The translations under genes were made by a program, and so were the position numbers. Shown piece after piece: positions 1 through 8,466 of a DNA stretch of 64,000 nt. The stretch covers positions 38,253 to 102,252 of the forward strand of contig JAFXFN010000033.1 in NCBI GenBank assembly GCA_017520505.1, in the 5' to 3' direction. The stretch's first letter is position 1, and each line of letters starts with the position of its first letter. The DNA comes from Clostridia bacterium. GTDB taxonomy: Bacteria; Bacillota; Clostridia; Oscillospirales; CAG-272. The notes under the pieces are model-generated. The model saw only the letters and a list, made by a program, of their open reading frames with translations, did no database searches and had not been told where the DNA came from.

Positions 1-1266
1 CGCCCCGGCAAACAGCCCGGCGGTAAGCAAAGCCCTCGCTTCGGCTCATTCGGTTGCTTCTACACGCGAACGACGGGCATCTGGCAGACGGTAATGCTTG
101 AATTCGTTCCGAAGGCATACATAACTTCCGTAAAATACGATTCGCTTCCCACGGGTGACGTAACGATAACTGCCGAAACCGAGGGAGCACACGGAATGAC
201 ATTTTCAGCCGACATACTTTTTGACGGTAAAGCAGTTGCCAAGGGTGAATGTACCGTTTGCGGCAAGGTTGCCAAAATGGCGGTAAAAATCGAAAACCCC
301 AAGCTTTGGGATACAGAAAATCCGAACCTCTACGACGTCGTGCTGACACTCGGAGATGACAAGGTCTACAGCTATTTCGGTATCAGAACGATAGCGTATA
401 ACGATCACAGAATGTACTTAAACGGCAAGAGCATCTTCGGCAGGTTTATTCTCGACCAAGGCTATTACCCCGACGGTGTTTATACAGCTCCCACAGACGA
501 AGCGCTCAAAAATGACATCACGATGTCACAAGCCTGCGGATACAACGGCGCAAGACTTCATCAGAAGATTTTTGAGCCCCGTTTCCTTTACCACTGCGAC
601 AAGCTCGGATATATGGTCTGGGATGAGCACGCAAACTGGGGACTTGACATTTCGGGTGCTGACGGTTGGCGAGGCTTCATCGGTGAATGGTGCGAGATCA
701 TGAAGCGTGATTACAACCACCCGTCAATTATCGGCTGGTGTCCGTTCAACGAAACGCAGAGAAATCAGGACAATGAGCTTATAAAAACAGTTTACAAGCT
801 CACAAAGCTGAACGATCCTTCACGTCTTTTCATCGATTGCAGCGGCTGGTTCCACGTTGACGGCACTTGCGATATGGTAGACTGCCATTTGTATGAGCAG
901 GACGTTGAAAAATTCACACGTCTTATAAGACTCCGTGATGAGCCCGATTTTGTCGGTCATATGATGACAGAGGACCTTTGCTTCGTTTCGGAATTCGGCG
1001 GTGCGCATTGGGACGAAAACAATGAAAACAGAGCCGAAAGCTGGGGCTACGGCAACGCACCGAAAACAGTTGATGATTTTATAGACAGATACGACGGACT
1101 TGTAACGAGCCTTTTGGAAAATGACCAGATATGCGCATTCTGCTATACACAGCTCACCGATGTACATCAGGAAAAGAACGGGCTTTTCTACTTTGACAGA
1201 AGACCTAAGTTCGACTGTCAAAAGCTGAAAGCAATAACAGCTAAAAAGTCTGTTTGCGAAGACTGA
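1..1266 (+). CDS. Glycoside hydrolase family 2 enzyme, C-terminal part (gene enters from the left edge)
   Basis: The reading frame is open from base 1, so the 5' end of the gene is outside the window and the first in-frame ATG at 94 is internal. The residues before it (GCFYTRTTGIWQTV) match the conserved end of the GH2 sugar-binding domain. The immunoglobulin-like sandwich and the TIM-barrel follow. The acid/base glutamate is in FNETQRN (codon 751-753) and the nucleophile glutamate is in SEFGG (codon 991-993), so the catalytic core is intact. GH2 enzymes cleave beta-galactosides, beta-glucuronides or beta-mannosides. Substrate cannot be decided from this fragment. No signal peptide can be assessed. 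No obvious terminator follows before spo0A. Confidence 0.92.
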   Translation, partial: RPGKQPGGKQSPRFGSFGCFYTRTTGIWQTVMLEFVPKAYITSVKYDSLPTGDVTITAETEGAHGMTFSADILFDGKAVAKGECTVCGKVAKMAVKIENPKLWDTENPNLYDVVLTLGDDKVYSYFGIRTIAYNDHRMYLNGKSIFGRFILDQGYYPDGVYTAPTDEALKNDITMSQACGYNGARLHQKIFEPRFLYHCDKLGYMVWDEHANWGLDISGADGWRGFIGEWCEIMKRDYNHPSIIGWCPFNETQRNQDNELIKTVYKLTKLNDPSRLFIDCSGWFHVDGTCDMVDCHLYEQDVEKFTRLIRLRDEPDFVGHMMTEDLCFVSEFGGAHWDENNENRAESWGYGNAPKTVDDFIDRYDGLVTSLLENDQICAFCYTQLTDVHQEKNGLFYFDRRPKFDCQKLKAITAKKSVCED

Positions 1267-1340
1267 AATACCGATATTTTTCGCCATTTATTTCCAATTT
1301 TTACATTTTATTAGGCATTATGCACAATAGACACTTATAA

Positions 1341-1399
1341 TTTTTGTTGAAATTTAAGCAAAGAAAAGTATTGCAAATATTTCCAGAATATGGTAATAT
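1341..1399 (+). promoter_or_regulatory. spo0A promoter with a possible 0A box
   Basis: A sigma-A type promoter has TTGCAA (1371-1376), a 17-bp spacer and TAATAT (1394-1399), about 40 bases ahead of the spo0A start. Just upstream, TTTTTGTTGAAA (1341-1352) differs by one base from the Spo0A-binding consensus TTTTTGTCGAAA, so autoregulation is plausible. The promoter is read directly; the 0A box is inference. Confidence 0.6.
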
Positions 1400-1439
1400 A
1401 GTGCTGTAAAAACCAATATATTACAGAAAGGAAATAATT

Positions 1440-2216
1440 ATGGAACCGAAGATCAAGATACTTGTGGCAGATGCAAATCTTGAATTCAAAATGCAATGCC
1501 GTGAAAATTTCAAAAAAAGTATAGATTGCAGTATTGACGAGGCATCTAACGGAGAAGAAGCACTCGAAAAAATAAAGCACGGTAAATATGATTTTGTGCT
1601 CTGCGATACGTGGCTTCCGAGAATTGACGGGGTACATATCGTAAAGGAAGCAAAAAAACGCCTCGGCTCTGACAGCTGTCCCGATTTTATCATACTGTCG
1701 GTGATAAACAATCAGAATATTTACATTGAAGCAGATGAAGCAGGTGCTTCATACTGTATGACCAAGCCCGTTGATTTCAGCATTCTTATCGACCGTATGA
1801 GAAGGCTTTATGCAATGAAAAACGGAGGGAGCGAGTCATTTTCACGCCCTGCCCTCGATGACAACGTGATGGAAACGCAGATAACGAAGATTATTCACGA
1901 AATAGGTGTGCCTGCGCACATCAAGGGATATCAATACCTGCGCTGCGCTATACTTATGTCGGTAAAGGACAGCTCTATAATAAACTCCGTAACAAAGATC
2001 CTTTATCCCGAGGTTGCCAAAACGTACAGTACAACGCCCTCTCGTGTTGAGCGTGCTATCCGCCACGCCATTGAGGTTGCGTGGGACAGGGGTGACGTTG
2101 ACGTTCTGAACTCCTATTTCGGCTACACGATACAAAACAACAGAGGAAAACCGACAAACAGCGAGTTCATCGCAATGATTGCAGATAACTTACGTTTGAA
2201 AAACAACATAAGATAA
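1440..2216 (+). CDS. spo0A: Sporulation response regulator Spo0A
   Basis: Master regulator of sporulation entry: a phosphorylated receiver domain releases a DNA-binding effector domain. Residues 1-125 are the receiver, with phospho-acceptor Asp56 in [10 protein letters not shown], the Ser/Thr switch in IILSV and Lys in TKPVDF. Residues about 140-258 are the Spo0A effector, with the hallmark helix-turn-helix [15 protein letters not shown]. Length (258 aa) is normal. The start is preceded by AGAAAGGAAATAATT. Oddities: the usual adjacent acidic pair near the N-terminus (VADDN in Bacillus) reads VADAN here, losing one Mg-coordinating Asp. The last 22 codons are repeated downstream (2279-2344). 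No spoIVB neighbour is present. Confidence 0.96.
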   Translation: MEPKIKILVADANLEFKMQCRENFKKSIDCSIDEASNGEEALEKIKHGKYDFVLCDTWLPRIDGVHIVKEAKKRLGSDSCPDFIILSVINNQNIYIEADEAGASYCMTKPVDFSILIDRMRRLYAMKNGGSESFSRPALDDNVMETQITKIIHEIGVPAHIKGYQYLRCAILMSVKDSSIINSVTKILYPEVAKTYSTTPSRVERAIRHAIEVAWDRGDVDVLNSYFGYTIQNNRGKPTNSEFIAMIADNLRLKNNIR

Positions 2217-2238
2217 CTTTGCTGACAAAGGTTTTCCG

Positions 2239-2269
2239 TGAGTTAAACCGACAACGGAGGTTTTACTCA
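2239..2269. repeat. Imperfect hairpin between the two spo0A tails
   Basis: TGAGTTAAACC (2239-2249) and GGTTTTACTCA (2259-2269) pair over 11 positions with one mismatch around a 9-base loop. No T-run follows, so it is not a standard terminator. It occupies the middle of the 62-bp segment separating spo0A from its duplicated tail. Confidence 0.5.
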
Positions 2270-2278
2270 TTGGGAACA

Positions 2279-2344
2279 CCTACAAATAGCGAATTCATCG
2301 CAATGATAGCAGATAACTTACGTTTGAAAAACAACATAAGATAA
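2279..2344 (+). pseudogene. Duplicated 3' end of spo0A (22 codons plus stop)
   Basis: This 66-base stretch repeats spo0A 2151-2216 with only four mismatches (ccg/cct, aac/aat, gag/gaa, att/ata), all at third positions and all synonymous. It encodes [20 protein letters not shown]. There is no start codon or ribosome binding site of its own, and the frame is shifted by 128 bases (not a multiple of 3) from spo0A. The intrinsic terminator follows this second copy, not the first. It may be the ancestral spo0A end left beyond an old insertion, or a partial duplication. Confidence 0.85.
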
Positions 2345-2387
2345 TACCGTTTTTATTGCGGACAACCTGCACAAAAGTAAACATAAG

Positions 2388-2418
2388 AAGGACAGAGAAA
2401 AATCCCTGTCCTTTTTGT
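2388..2418 (+). terminator. Intrinsic terminator of the spo0A transcript
   Basis: AAGGACAG (2388-2395) pairs with CTGTCCTT (2406-2413), followed by a T-run. Confidence 0.8.
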
Positions 2419-2450
2419 ATAGACCGATAACATTTAAAAATTTACATCAC

Positions 2451-2503
2451 ATATTTCCGCAGGAAATATCTGCGCTCCGCCGAGGGGGGTGGCAGGGGCG
2501 CAG
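2451..2503. repeat. GC-rich palindromic intergenic repeat
   Basis: Two consecutive hairpins: ATATTTCC-gca-GGAAATAT (2451-2469), then a stem CTGCGCTCC/GGGGCGCAG (2470-2503) around a loop rich in G. Related hairpins occur at 34859-34932, 44982-45072, 60391-60443 and 63726-63820, so this is a dispersed repeat family placed between genes. Confidence 0.75.
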
Positions 2504-2522
2504 AAGTTCGTATTTTTTGATA

Positions 2523-3488
2523 TTATTTTTCGCTCACGAGCTTTGTAAATTCTATTGAACGCTCTACAAGATAAGCTATATTTTTTTCTTCAAAAATTGT
2601 ATCCTTTCCCGTATGTATGCGGTCCATATACAATATTCCACGTTTTGATTTTTTAAGGGATGCCACACCGACACCGTTTACAAAGCTCGCTTGATCCGAC
2701 GGATAAATGACCTTTTCGTAAGCAATCTCCACATTGAACATATCGTTAGGCATATATGCCTTTTCAAGCTCTTTTTTGAGATGGCTTGCCTTTTTGTTGA
2801 TTACAAAGAGAATCGTATCACCGTCTGATACGCAGTCGAAATTTATGACAAGTCCGTTTTTCTTAAAATCCTTATGCTTTGATGCGTATGATGACGAGCC
2901 TATAAGTCCTGATTCCTCAAAATCGAAAAATATATATGCCGCATCGTTTTTGTGCTCGGTCGGCATACTTTTCATAAGCTCCAAAAGCGTGACAACGCCC
3001 GATGTGTTGTCGTTTGCCGTGTGCTTGTTGGCAGGACCTGCCATTATCAAACCCAAAATAACAAAGAATATAATTTCAAATGACCAAAAAAATATCGCCC
3101 CTCCAACATTTGCACTTTCCGTACCGAGCCACGATTCCACAAGCGGAGTAAACAATTGATCCGCAAGCACGGCACCGCCGAAAGCTAATGCAATCATAGC
3201 AAGCGTCAAAAAAATCTGATACAACAAATATATACCGATATTTTTCGGTGTTATAAAATTTGGAAAAGGAAGCCATGCACAAGTGTCGTAATGTGCTGTG
3301 TATACGACCTTTGCTTGCTCGGGATCACCGACAACAATATTTCTTGCACCAAACGAGCCTTTTTCAACATTTACATCATAGCCGTGCTTTGCGCATTCGC
3401 CCTTTACAAACTCAATAAAGGCAGTTTTTTTCTTTTTGCCCTTTCTCACCTGATAATTTTCAAGTATTATATTTGAATAATATGACAT
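2523..3488 (-). CDS. M28-family zinc peptidase with membrane segments
   Basis: A 321-aa protein with the metallopeptidase M28 core split by a membrane insertion. The first metal motif is YTAHYDT (about residue 65), followed by two hydrophobic spans (about residues 85-110 and 130-150). Then come ANDNTSGV, DFEESGLIGS (catalytic Glu pair) and INFDCVSDGD. The family removes N-terminal amino acids from peptides. The membrane spans suggest it works at the cytoplasmic membrane. Start supported by AAGGAGTTTAAA upstream. Substrate unknown. Confidence 0.85.
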   Translation of the reverse strand: MSYYSNIILENYQVRKGKKKKTAFIEFVKGECAKHGYDVNVEKGSFGARNIVVGDPEQAKVVYTAHYDTCAWLPFPNFITPKNIGIYLLYQIFLTLAMIALAFGGAVLADQLFTPLVESWLGTESANVGGAIFFWSFEIIFFVILGLIMAGPANKHTANDNTSGVVTLLELMKSMPTEHKNDAAYIFFDFEESGLIGSSSYASKHKDFKKNGLVINFDCVSDGDTILFVINKKASHLKKELEKAYMPNDMFNVEIAYEKVIYPSDQASFVNGVGVASLKKSKRGILYMDRIHTGKDTIFEEKNIAYLVERSIEFTKLVSEK

Positions 3489-3518
3489 TTTAAACTCCTT
3501 AAACGTCCGAATAATGAT

Positions 3519-3547
3519 AATATATCACACGGTGTATATTTTTTCAA
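3519..3547 (-). promoter_or_regulatory. Promoter of the M28 peptidase gene
   Basis: On the minus strand, TTGAAA, a 17-bp spacer and TATATT lie about 30 bases ahead of the start codon, matching sigma-A spacing. Confidence 0.7.
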
Positions 3548-3628
3548 GCCAAAATTTACAATATTCGATTTAATTAAGCCTTATTTTTCAATATAATTAA
3601 ATGATAACTTATTTACGGAAGAATTAAT

Positions 3629-4366
3629 ATGTATACCATCGGACTTAAAAACAATAAAACCACCTTTTATAGGGGTATGAAGGACGGAATACCGATAGGG
3701 CTTGGTTATTTAGCCGTGTCATTTTCGCTCGGTATTGCCGCAAAAAATGCAGAACTTTCAGCCTTTCAAGGTTTGCTTGCAAGCTTTTTGTGCAGTGCCT
3801 CGGCAGGTGAATACGCAGGATTTACGGTCATTGCCGCAGATGCATCGTATTTTTCAATGGTGCTTGCAACGCTTGTTGCAAACATCAGATATTTGCTTAT
3901 GGGCTGCGCCCTTTCCCAAAGGCTTGACGGCAAAGCGCCTCTTCGCCACAGGCTTTTGATGGCGTTTCATCTGACAGATGAGATCTTCGGAATCGCAATA
4001 TCAAGAAAAACAGAGATAAATCCATACTACAGCTTCGGTGCCGCACTCACAGCCGCACCGCCGTGGGCAGTCGGAACGATGCTCGGTGTAATTGCAGGAA
4101 GCCTTTTGCCGAATAATCTCGTAAGTGCGTTCAGCGTTGCCCTCTACGGTATGTTTTTGGCGGTAATTATTCCGAAAGCAAAGGAAGACCGCACGGTTTT
4201 TGCCGTGGTTATCGTTTCATTTGCTTTAAGTCTTACCGCATCGCTTGCACCCGTCATATCACAACTCAGCGAGGGTATGAGAACTGTCATTTTAACGCTT
4301 ATAATATCAAGTGCGGCGGCAATTTTCTTCCCCGTGAAGGATGAGGAGGCAGAAAATGACGCATAA
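3629..4366 (+). CDS. azlC: AzlC-family branched-chain amino acid exporter, large subunit
   Basis: A 245-aa membrane protein with the AzlC signature near the N-terminus (FYRGMKDGIPIGLGYLAVSFSLGI, abbreviated: GMKDGIPIGLGY) and conserved LMGCALSQRL in the middle. AzlC with the small AzlD forms a transporter exporting branched-chain amino acids and analogues. The downstream azlD overlaps by 11 bases, so the two are translationally coupled. Weak ribosome binding site (CGGAAGAA). Confidence 0.9.
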   Translation: MYTIGLKNNKTTFYRGMKDGIPIGLGYLAVSFSLGIAAKNAELSAFQGLLASFLCSASAGEYAGFTVIAADASYFSMVLATLVANIRYLLMGCALSQRLDGKAPLRHRLLMAFHLTDEIFGIAISRKTEINPYYSFGAALTAAPPWAVGTMLGVIAGSLLPNNLVSAFSVALYGMFLAVIIPKAKEDRTVFAVVIVSFALSLTASLAPVISQLSEGMRTVILTLIISSAAAIFFPVKDEEAENDA

Positions 4367-4664
4367 TATATATATTTACATATTTATAATGGCAGCCGTC
4401 ACGTATCTTATACGTGTCACCCCTCTGACTTTGATCAGACGGCAGATAAAAAACACGTTTATCCGTTCGTTTTTATATTACGTGCCGTACGTAACGCTTT
4501 CGGTTATGACCTTTCCTGCAATCATCCACGCAACACAATCACCGTATTCGGGCATTTTGGCGCTCATCGTCGGCATTGTTGCCGCTTGGCGTGGTTGGGA
4601 CCTTTTCAGGGTTGCCTTATGCGCCTGCGGTGCGGTATTGTTGCTTGAATTTATGATAATATAA
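4356..4664 (+). CDS. azlD: AzlD-family small subunit of the branched-chain amino acid exporter
   Basis: A 102-aa, four-span membrane protein of the AzlD family (VTYLIRVTPLTLIRR, FLYYVPYVTLSVMTFPAI). An ATG at 4341 is in frame, but the one at 4356 has GAGGAGG six bases upstream, so 4356 is taken as the start. It partners AzlC encoded just upstream. Confidence 0.88.
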   Translation: MTHNIYIYIFIMAAVTYLIRVTPLTLIRRQIKNTFIRSFLYYVPYVTLSVMTFPAIIHATQSPYSGILALIVGIVAAWRGWDLFRVALCACGAVLLLEFMII

Positions 4665-4704
4665 CCCAAACACAAATTGTATTTGACACCTCATCCGACG
4701 GCAC

Positions 4705-4736
4705 GCCGCCGCCTTCTCCCGGGAGAAGGCGGCGGC
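4705..4736. repeat. Perfect 32-bp GC-rich palindrome
   Basis: GCCGCCGCCTTCTCCC is followed immediately by its exact reverse complement. It lies between convergent genes (azlD and an ABC permease) and could act as a terminator hairpin, but no T-run follows on either strand. The flanking sequence (cacctcatccgacgg) has the look of the dispersed intergenic repeats found elsewhere in the window. Confidence 0.8.
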
Positions 4737-4774
4737 TTCGAATGATACAGAAATTCAGCAGACTTTATTATCGG

Positions 4775-5398
4775 TCAAAAATCACTCTTTTTGTACTGTC
4801 TTAATGAAAGATGATACGACAGAAAAGCAGACAAAACAAATATACAAAACAATACAGTCATAAAAGGTGCTAAACCATCGTATGACAACACCTCTTTATT
4901 TTCCATAAACATTATACCCAAACCGCCTGAAAAAACACCTATCAGAAAATACATTATTCCCACGATCTTGCCCCGAAGCTTGAAGTAAAGCGGAAGTAAT
5001 AAAAATGATATTATATAAAGCGCCAATATGACAACGGTCGCAAAAACGGACACACTTGTGAAAAACGGTACGTCAAATATAATGCTTCGTATTCCCATTG
5101 AAAGAAGAAACATTAAGAGCAAACCGACCTTGATGCCCACATCAAGTATGTATTTTGACAAAACTATTTCTTTTTCACTGCACGGAAGACTGAACGCATA
5201 TTTTCCCCAACCTGCTTCCTCAATATGCCATAAGCTGAAAGCGACCGCACAACCCAATATACACGGATAAAAGAACATCGGTGCGATAATATCGACGAAA
5301 ATTCCGCCGATCCAGATGATGAAAAATATCACCGCTGTTATTTTTATATTTTTGTTTAAAGTATACCAATTCTTTAAGAACAAACCTTTTATCTTCAT
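4775..5398 (-). CDS. ABC transporter permease (second permease of GntR-ABC operon)
   Basis: A 207-aa hydrophobic protein with six predicted membrane spans, similar in layout and motifs to its upstream neighbour (shared MKxKGLFLKxxY N-terminus and the motif LPCSxKEIxLSKYI). It likely pairs with that paralogue as a heterodimeric ABC-2 type channel powered by the ATPase at 6034-6876. It is the last gene of the operon, 9 bases after the previous stop. Confidence 0.8.
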   Translation of the reverse strand: MKIKGLFLKNWYTLNKNIKITAVIFFIIWIGGIFVDIIAPMFFYPCILGCAVAFSLWHIEEAGWGKYAFSLPCSEKEIVLSKYILDVGIKVGLLLMFLLSMGIRSIIFDVPFFTSVSVFATVVILALYIISFLLLPLYFKLRGKIVGIMYFLIGVFSGGLGIMFMENKEVLSYDGLAPFMTVLFCIFVLSAFLSYHLSLRQYKKSDF

Positions 5399-5407
5399 TT
5401 TTTCTCC

Positions 5408-6034
5408 TTAATCAAGCTCTTGCTTTTCGTAGAGTTTAACGGTGATGTGATACGTTACGGGTATTGAAACAAGCAGTACGCACAGCGAAATAATAACAGG
5501 TACAACACCCATCATATTTACTGACAATTTATCGTTAAACCCTAAGATATTTACTGTAATTCCTACCGCAAACCCGATCATCGCACATAGGGCAACAGAC
5601 GCCTTGTTTCCCCATTTGAAATACATCGGAAAAAGGAAATACACTACGGTATAAAACAAGAAAGCAAGTGTTAAACCGAAGGCACAGTTACCTGACAAAA
5701 ATTCAAAGTCAAATATAAAGCTTCCGATAATTCTTCCTATAATCAGCAAAAATAACGTTCCGAATCTCCATACAAAATCAAATATATATTTTGATAAAAT
5801 TATCTCTTTTGAGCTGCACGGCAAACCATAAGCATATTTTCCCCAGCCTCTTTCATCAAGGCTCATGCTGTTAAGCCCTGCCATACTTGTCATAAGGCAA
5901 TAAAATATCATCATGTGCCATGTTTTGTCAGATATAATTGCAGCTGCAAAAAATGCTACAAACGCAATTGACCATATTATAAGTGATGTTTTCTGTGCGT
6001 ACACTTCTTTTAGAAAAAGTCCTTTGACCTTCAT
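5408..6034 (-). CDS. ABC transporter permease (first permease of GntR-ABC operon)
   Basis: A 208-aa, six-span membrane protein paralogous to the next gene (MKVKGLFLKEVY, WGKYAYGLPCSSKEIILSKYI). Its ATG overlaps the stop of the ATPase gene by one base (TAATG), so translation is coupled. It is probably one half of an ABC-2 exporter. Substrate unknown; such GntR/YtrA-linked systems often respond to cell-envelope antibiotics. Confidence 0.8.
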   Translation of the reverse strand: MKVKGLFLKEVYAQKTSLIIWSIAFVAFFAAAIISDKTWHMMIFYCLMTSMAGLNSMSLDERGWGKYAYGLPCSSKEIILSKYIFDFVWRFGTLFLLIIGRIIGSFIFDFEFLSGNCAFGLTLAFLFYTVVYFLFPMYFKWGNKASVALCAMIGFAVGITVNILGFNDKLSVNMMGVVPVIISLCVLLVSIPVTYHITVKLYEKQELD

Positions 6035-6876
6035 TACTTGTTCTCCTTTATCATCGACACGAACAGCTCCTCAAGTCCTACGGCACTTACGGAATAACCG
6101 TCCGGCAAAAGGTCACGTTTGACTATAGCTTCCGCACCGTAAGGTGTTATTTTTTTGTGCTTCACGGCATCTTCGGGAATATCCGAAAGTTCTTCTTCCG
6201 TACAGCGGAGTATTCCGTACTGTGAGAGTAAAACGTCCTTTTCCTCACAAAGCATCAAACGTCCGCCGTGCAAAAATGCAATATAGTCACACAGCTTTTC
6301 AAGGTCACTGACGATGTGTGAGGATATTAAAATTGAGTGTGACTCGTCCCTCGTGAAATCGTAAAGCATTTCCACAAGCTCATCACGCACAACGGGGTCA
6401 AGCCCTGCTGTCGGCTCATCAAGCAGTAACAGCTTTGCGCCGTGGGAAAGCGCCACTGCGATACCAAGCTTCATTTTCATACCCTTTGAAAGTTTCTGTA
6501 TTTTTCTGTCGGTCGGCACAGAGAGCTTTTCAAGAAGCTTCATATATTCCTCGCTGTCCCAGTTTTTGAAGATACACTTCATAACCTTATCGACCTGAGG
6601 GGCGGTCATTTCATTCGGAATTCCAAGCTCATCAAAGACAACACCAACGTCTTCCTTTGTAAGCGCACCGCCGTCTATGTGGTCTTTACCGAGTATTTTG
6701 ATACTTCCCTCGTCTTTTTTCACGATGTTAAGTATCAACTTAAAAATGGTGCTTTTACCCGAACCGTTTTCTCCGACGAGTCCCATTACACATCCCGACG
6801 GCAAAGTAAGGCTCACTCCGTCAAGTGTGAAGCTTTTGTATTTTTTCGTAAGATCTTTTATTTCAAGTGCATTCAT
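6034..6876 (-). CDS. ABC transporter ATP-binding protein
   Basis: A 280-aa ATPase with Walker A GENGSGKST, signature LSKGMKMKLG, Walker B LLLLDEPTAGLDP and switch His in ISSH. It drives the two permeases encoded downstream. Its ATG overlaps the GntR stop (ATGA), which fixes the start and ties it to the regulator. Confidence 0.92.
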   Translation of the reverse strand: MNALEIKDLTKKYKSFTLDGVSLTLPSGCVMGLVGENGSGKSTIFKLILNIVKKDEGSIKILGKDHIDGGALTKEDVGVVFDELGIPNEMTAPQVDKVMKCIFKNWDSEEYMKLLEKLSVPTDRKIQKLSKGMKMKLGIAVALSHGAKLLLLDEPTAGLDPVVRDELVEMLYDFTRDESHSILISSHIVSDLEKLCDYIAFLHGGRLMLCEEKDVLLSQYGILRCTEEELSDIPEDAVKHKKITPYGAEAIVKRDLLPDGYSVSAVGLEELFVSMIKENK

Positions 6877-7250
6877 TTTGATTCCTCCAAGCTAAATCTG
6901 ACCATTTCAATAATTTCGTCTGTGCTTAAATTACACGAGGCGGCAAGCTTTACTATCTCGTCAATATGTCCTTCTATTTTCTTTAGATTTTCTTCACGTA
7001 ACAGCTCAACATTTTTCGGTGCTACATAGCATCCCTTTGCCGCAACTGTATATATAAAGCCTTCTCTTTCAAGCTCGTCATACGCACGCTTCGTTGTAAT
7101 AAAGCTTATTTTCAGATCCTTTGCAAGTCCACGTATCGACGGCAGCGGATCGTTTTCTTTCAGCGTACCGTTTATTATCTGATCCTTTATCTGCGAATAT
7201 ATCTGATCGTATATCGGACACCCGCTTTTATTATCAATAAATATGTTCAT
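6873..7250 (-). CDS. GntR-family (YtrA-type) transcriptional regulator
   Basis: A 125-aa protein with an N-terminal winged helix (SGCPIYDQIYSQIKDQII, LPSIRGLAKDLKISFITTKRAYDELEREG) and a short C-terminal helical tail, the size typical of the YtrA subgroup. It heads the ABC operon and probably represses it through the palindrome at 7268-7281. Ribosome binding site AAAGGAGATGCGCG precedes the ATG. Confidence 0.9.
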   Translation of the reverse strand: MNIFIDNKSGCPIYDQIYSQIKDQIINGTLKENDPLPSIRGLAKDLKISFITTKRAYDELEREGFIYTVAAKGCYVAPKNVELLREENLKKIEGHIDEIVKLAASCNLSTDEIIEMVRFSLEESK

Positions 7251-7267
7251 CGCGCATCTCCTTTCAT

Positions 7268-7281
7268 CTGTATATATACAG
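7268..7281. promoter_or_regulatory. Palindromic operator candidate
   Basis: CTGTATATATACAG is a perfect 14-bp palindrome immediately downstream of and touching the -10 box of the operon promoter. A further half-match (ACTGTATA) overlaps the -10. Position and symmetry fit autorepression by the GntR regulator; this is inference. Confidence 0.6.
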
Positions 7282-7308
7282 TATATACAGTAATATCAGT
7301 TTTGTCAA
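7280..7308 (-). promoter_or_regulatory. Promoter of the GntR-ABC operon
   Basis: Minus strand: TTGACA (complement of 7303-7308), 17-bp spacer, TATACT (complement of 7280-7285). It is an almost perfect sigma-A promoter. Confidence 0.85.
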
Positions 7309-7337
7309 GTACTTTTGCAAAAAAAAATCAAATTTAT

Positions 7338-7375
7338 ATAAAAAAACGGGAATCACAGCAAAAGTGATTCCCGTT
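7338..7375 (-). terminator. Intrinsic terminator of the glycosyltransferase gene
   Basis: AACGGGAATCAC and GTGATTCCCGTT (7345-7375) form a 12-bp stem, followed on the minus strand by a run of seven T. Confidence 0.88.
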
Positions 7376-7379
7376 TAGG

Positions 7380-8426
7380 TTATTTTTTCGAAAATTTTTC
7401 TTTGATCTGACGTTTTTTCACCCTCATCAACCATCTTATATGTTGATACTTTTTCAAAACAACCCTGAAATAGTAATATAATGCAGGAGAAAAACGAAAC
7501 AGTCTCTTTTTAAAGCTTTTGGCAAAAAGATTCTGATCATACATTTCGTTTGCGGTTTTTGCCAATCTTTTTGCTTCAGCGAGATATACCTTATCCTTTC
7601 TTTCAGCATAACACATACAAAAACAATTATAGTAGGCATCATAATACATTCCCATAGTATAGTCGGCATATTTTTGTACACATTTGTCACACTGTGCCTT
7701 TTCATTAAAGAAATCCGCAATACTCTTTCTTGCATTTATAGTAGATAAGTTTTTTAAATTAAACTTGCTTCTCGAAAGAGAGTTTGCGCGGATATTAAAA
7801 TTATATAAATTAGAGTTTATTTTAATTATCTTATTACTTAAATATAATGCCCTTGGAGTATAAGGGATATCCTCATTTGCTGTATTTTCTAAAAATCTCA
7901 ATTCTGATATGAGTGAGTGCTTATATAACTTATTCCATACAACTATTGACAACCCTCCCCATATCTGATCTCCGAAATACAAAGCCTCCAAAGCTGAAAT
8001 ACTGTTATACTCTTGTATCTTTCCTGTATTCTCACGGCTTACAACAAGAGTGCCTTCATTTTTTATATATTTATACCCGCACTCGACAATATCAGCATCA
8101 TATTCAACAGATAACGATAAAAGCGTTTCATATATATTGTCATCCACCCAATCATCGCTATCCAAAAAGGCAACATAATCACCGGTTGCAATATCAAGTC
8201 CGGAATTTCTTGCCGCCGACAATCCTCCATTCGTTCTGTGAATCACACGAATGCGGTCATCTTTTAATGCATATTCATCGCAAATTTCAGGACATCTATC
8301 CGGACTTCCGTCATCGACAAGAATTATCTCAAGATTTCTATACGTTTGATTTAAAATACTGTCTATACATTTAGGTAAATACTGTTCGACATTATAAATG
8401 GGAACTATTACGCTTATTTTATTCAT
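7380..8426 (-). CDS. Family 2 glycosyltransferase
   Basis: A 348-aa enzyme with the GT-A fold: SVIVPIYNVEQYLPKCIDSI at the N-terminus, nucleotide-sugar site VDDGSPDRC, and the DxD-type metal motif FLDSDDWVDD (about residue 90). It would add a sugar to a surface polysaccharide, cell-wall polymer or glycolipid. It stands alone between its own promoter and terminator rather than in a polysaccharide cluster, and its codons are more AT-rich than its neighbours, which suggests separate acquisition. Acceptor unknown. Confidence 0.9.
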   Translation of the reverse strand: MNKISVIVPIYNVEQYLPKCIDSILNQTYRNLEIILVDDGSPDRCPEICDEYALKDDRIRVIHRTNGGLSAARNSGLDIATGDYVAFLDSDDWVDDNIYETLLSLSVEYDADIVECGYKYIKNEGTLVVSRENTGKIQEYNSISALEALYFGDQIWGGLSIVVWNKLYKHSLISELRFLENTANEDIPYTPRALYLSNKIIKINSNLYNFNIRANSLSRSKFNLKNLSTINARKSIADFFNEKAQCDKCVQKYADYTMGMYYDAYYNCFCMCYAERKDKVYLAEAKRLAKTANEMYDQNLFAKSFKKRLFRFSPALYYYFRVVLKKYQHIRWLMRVKKRQIKEKFSKK

Positions 8427-8466
8427 ATTATCATCCTTGTAAATATTTTTTCAAATCCACAATTAT

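Noticed and set aside
2216..2344. Second spo0A tail as an independent short gene
   Set aside because: The frame has no start codon with a ribosome binding site, and the upstream part shows no similarity to Spo0A.
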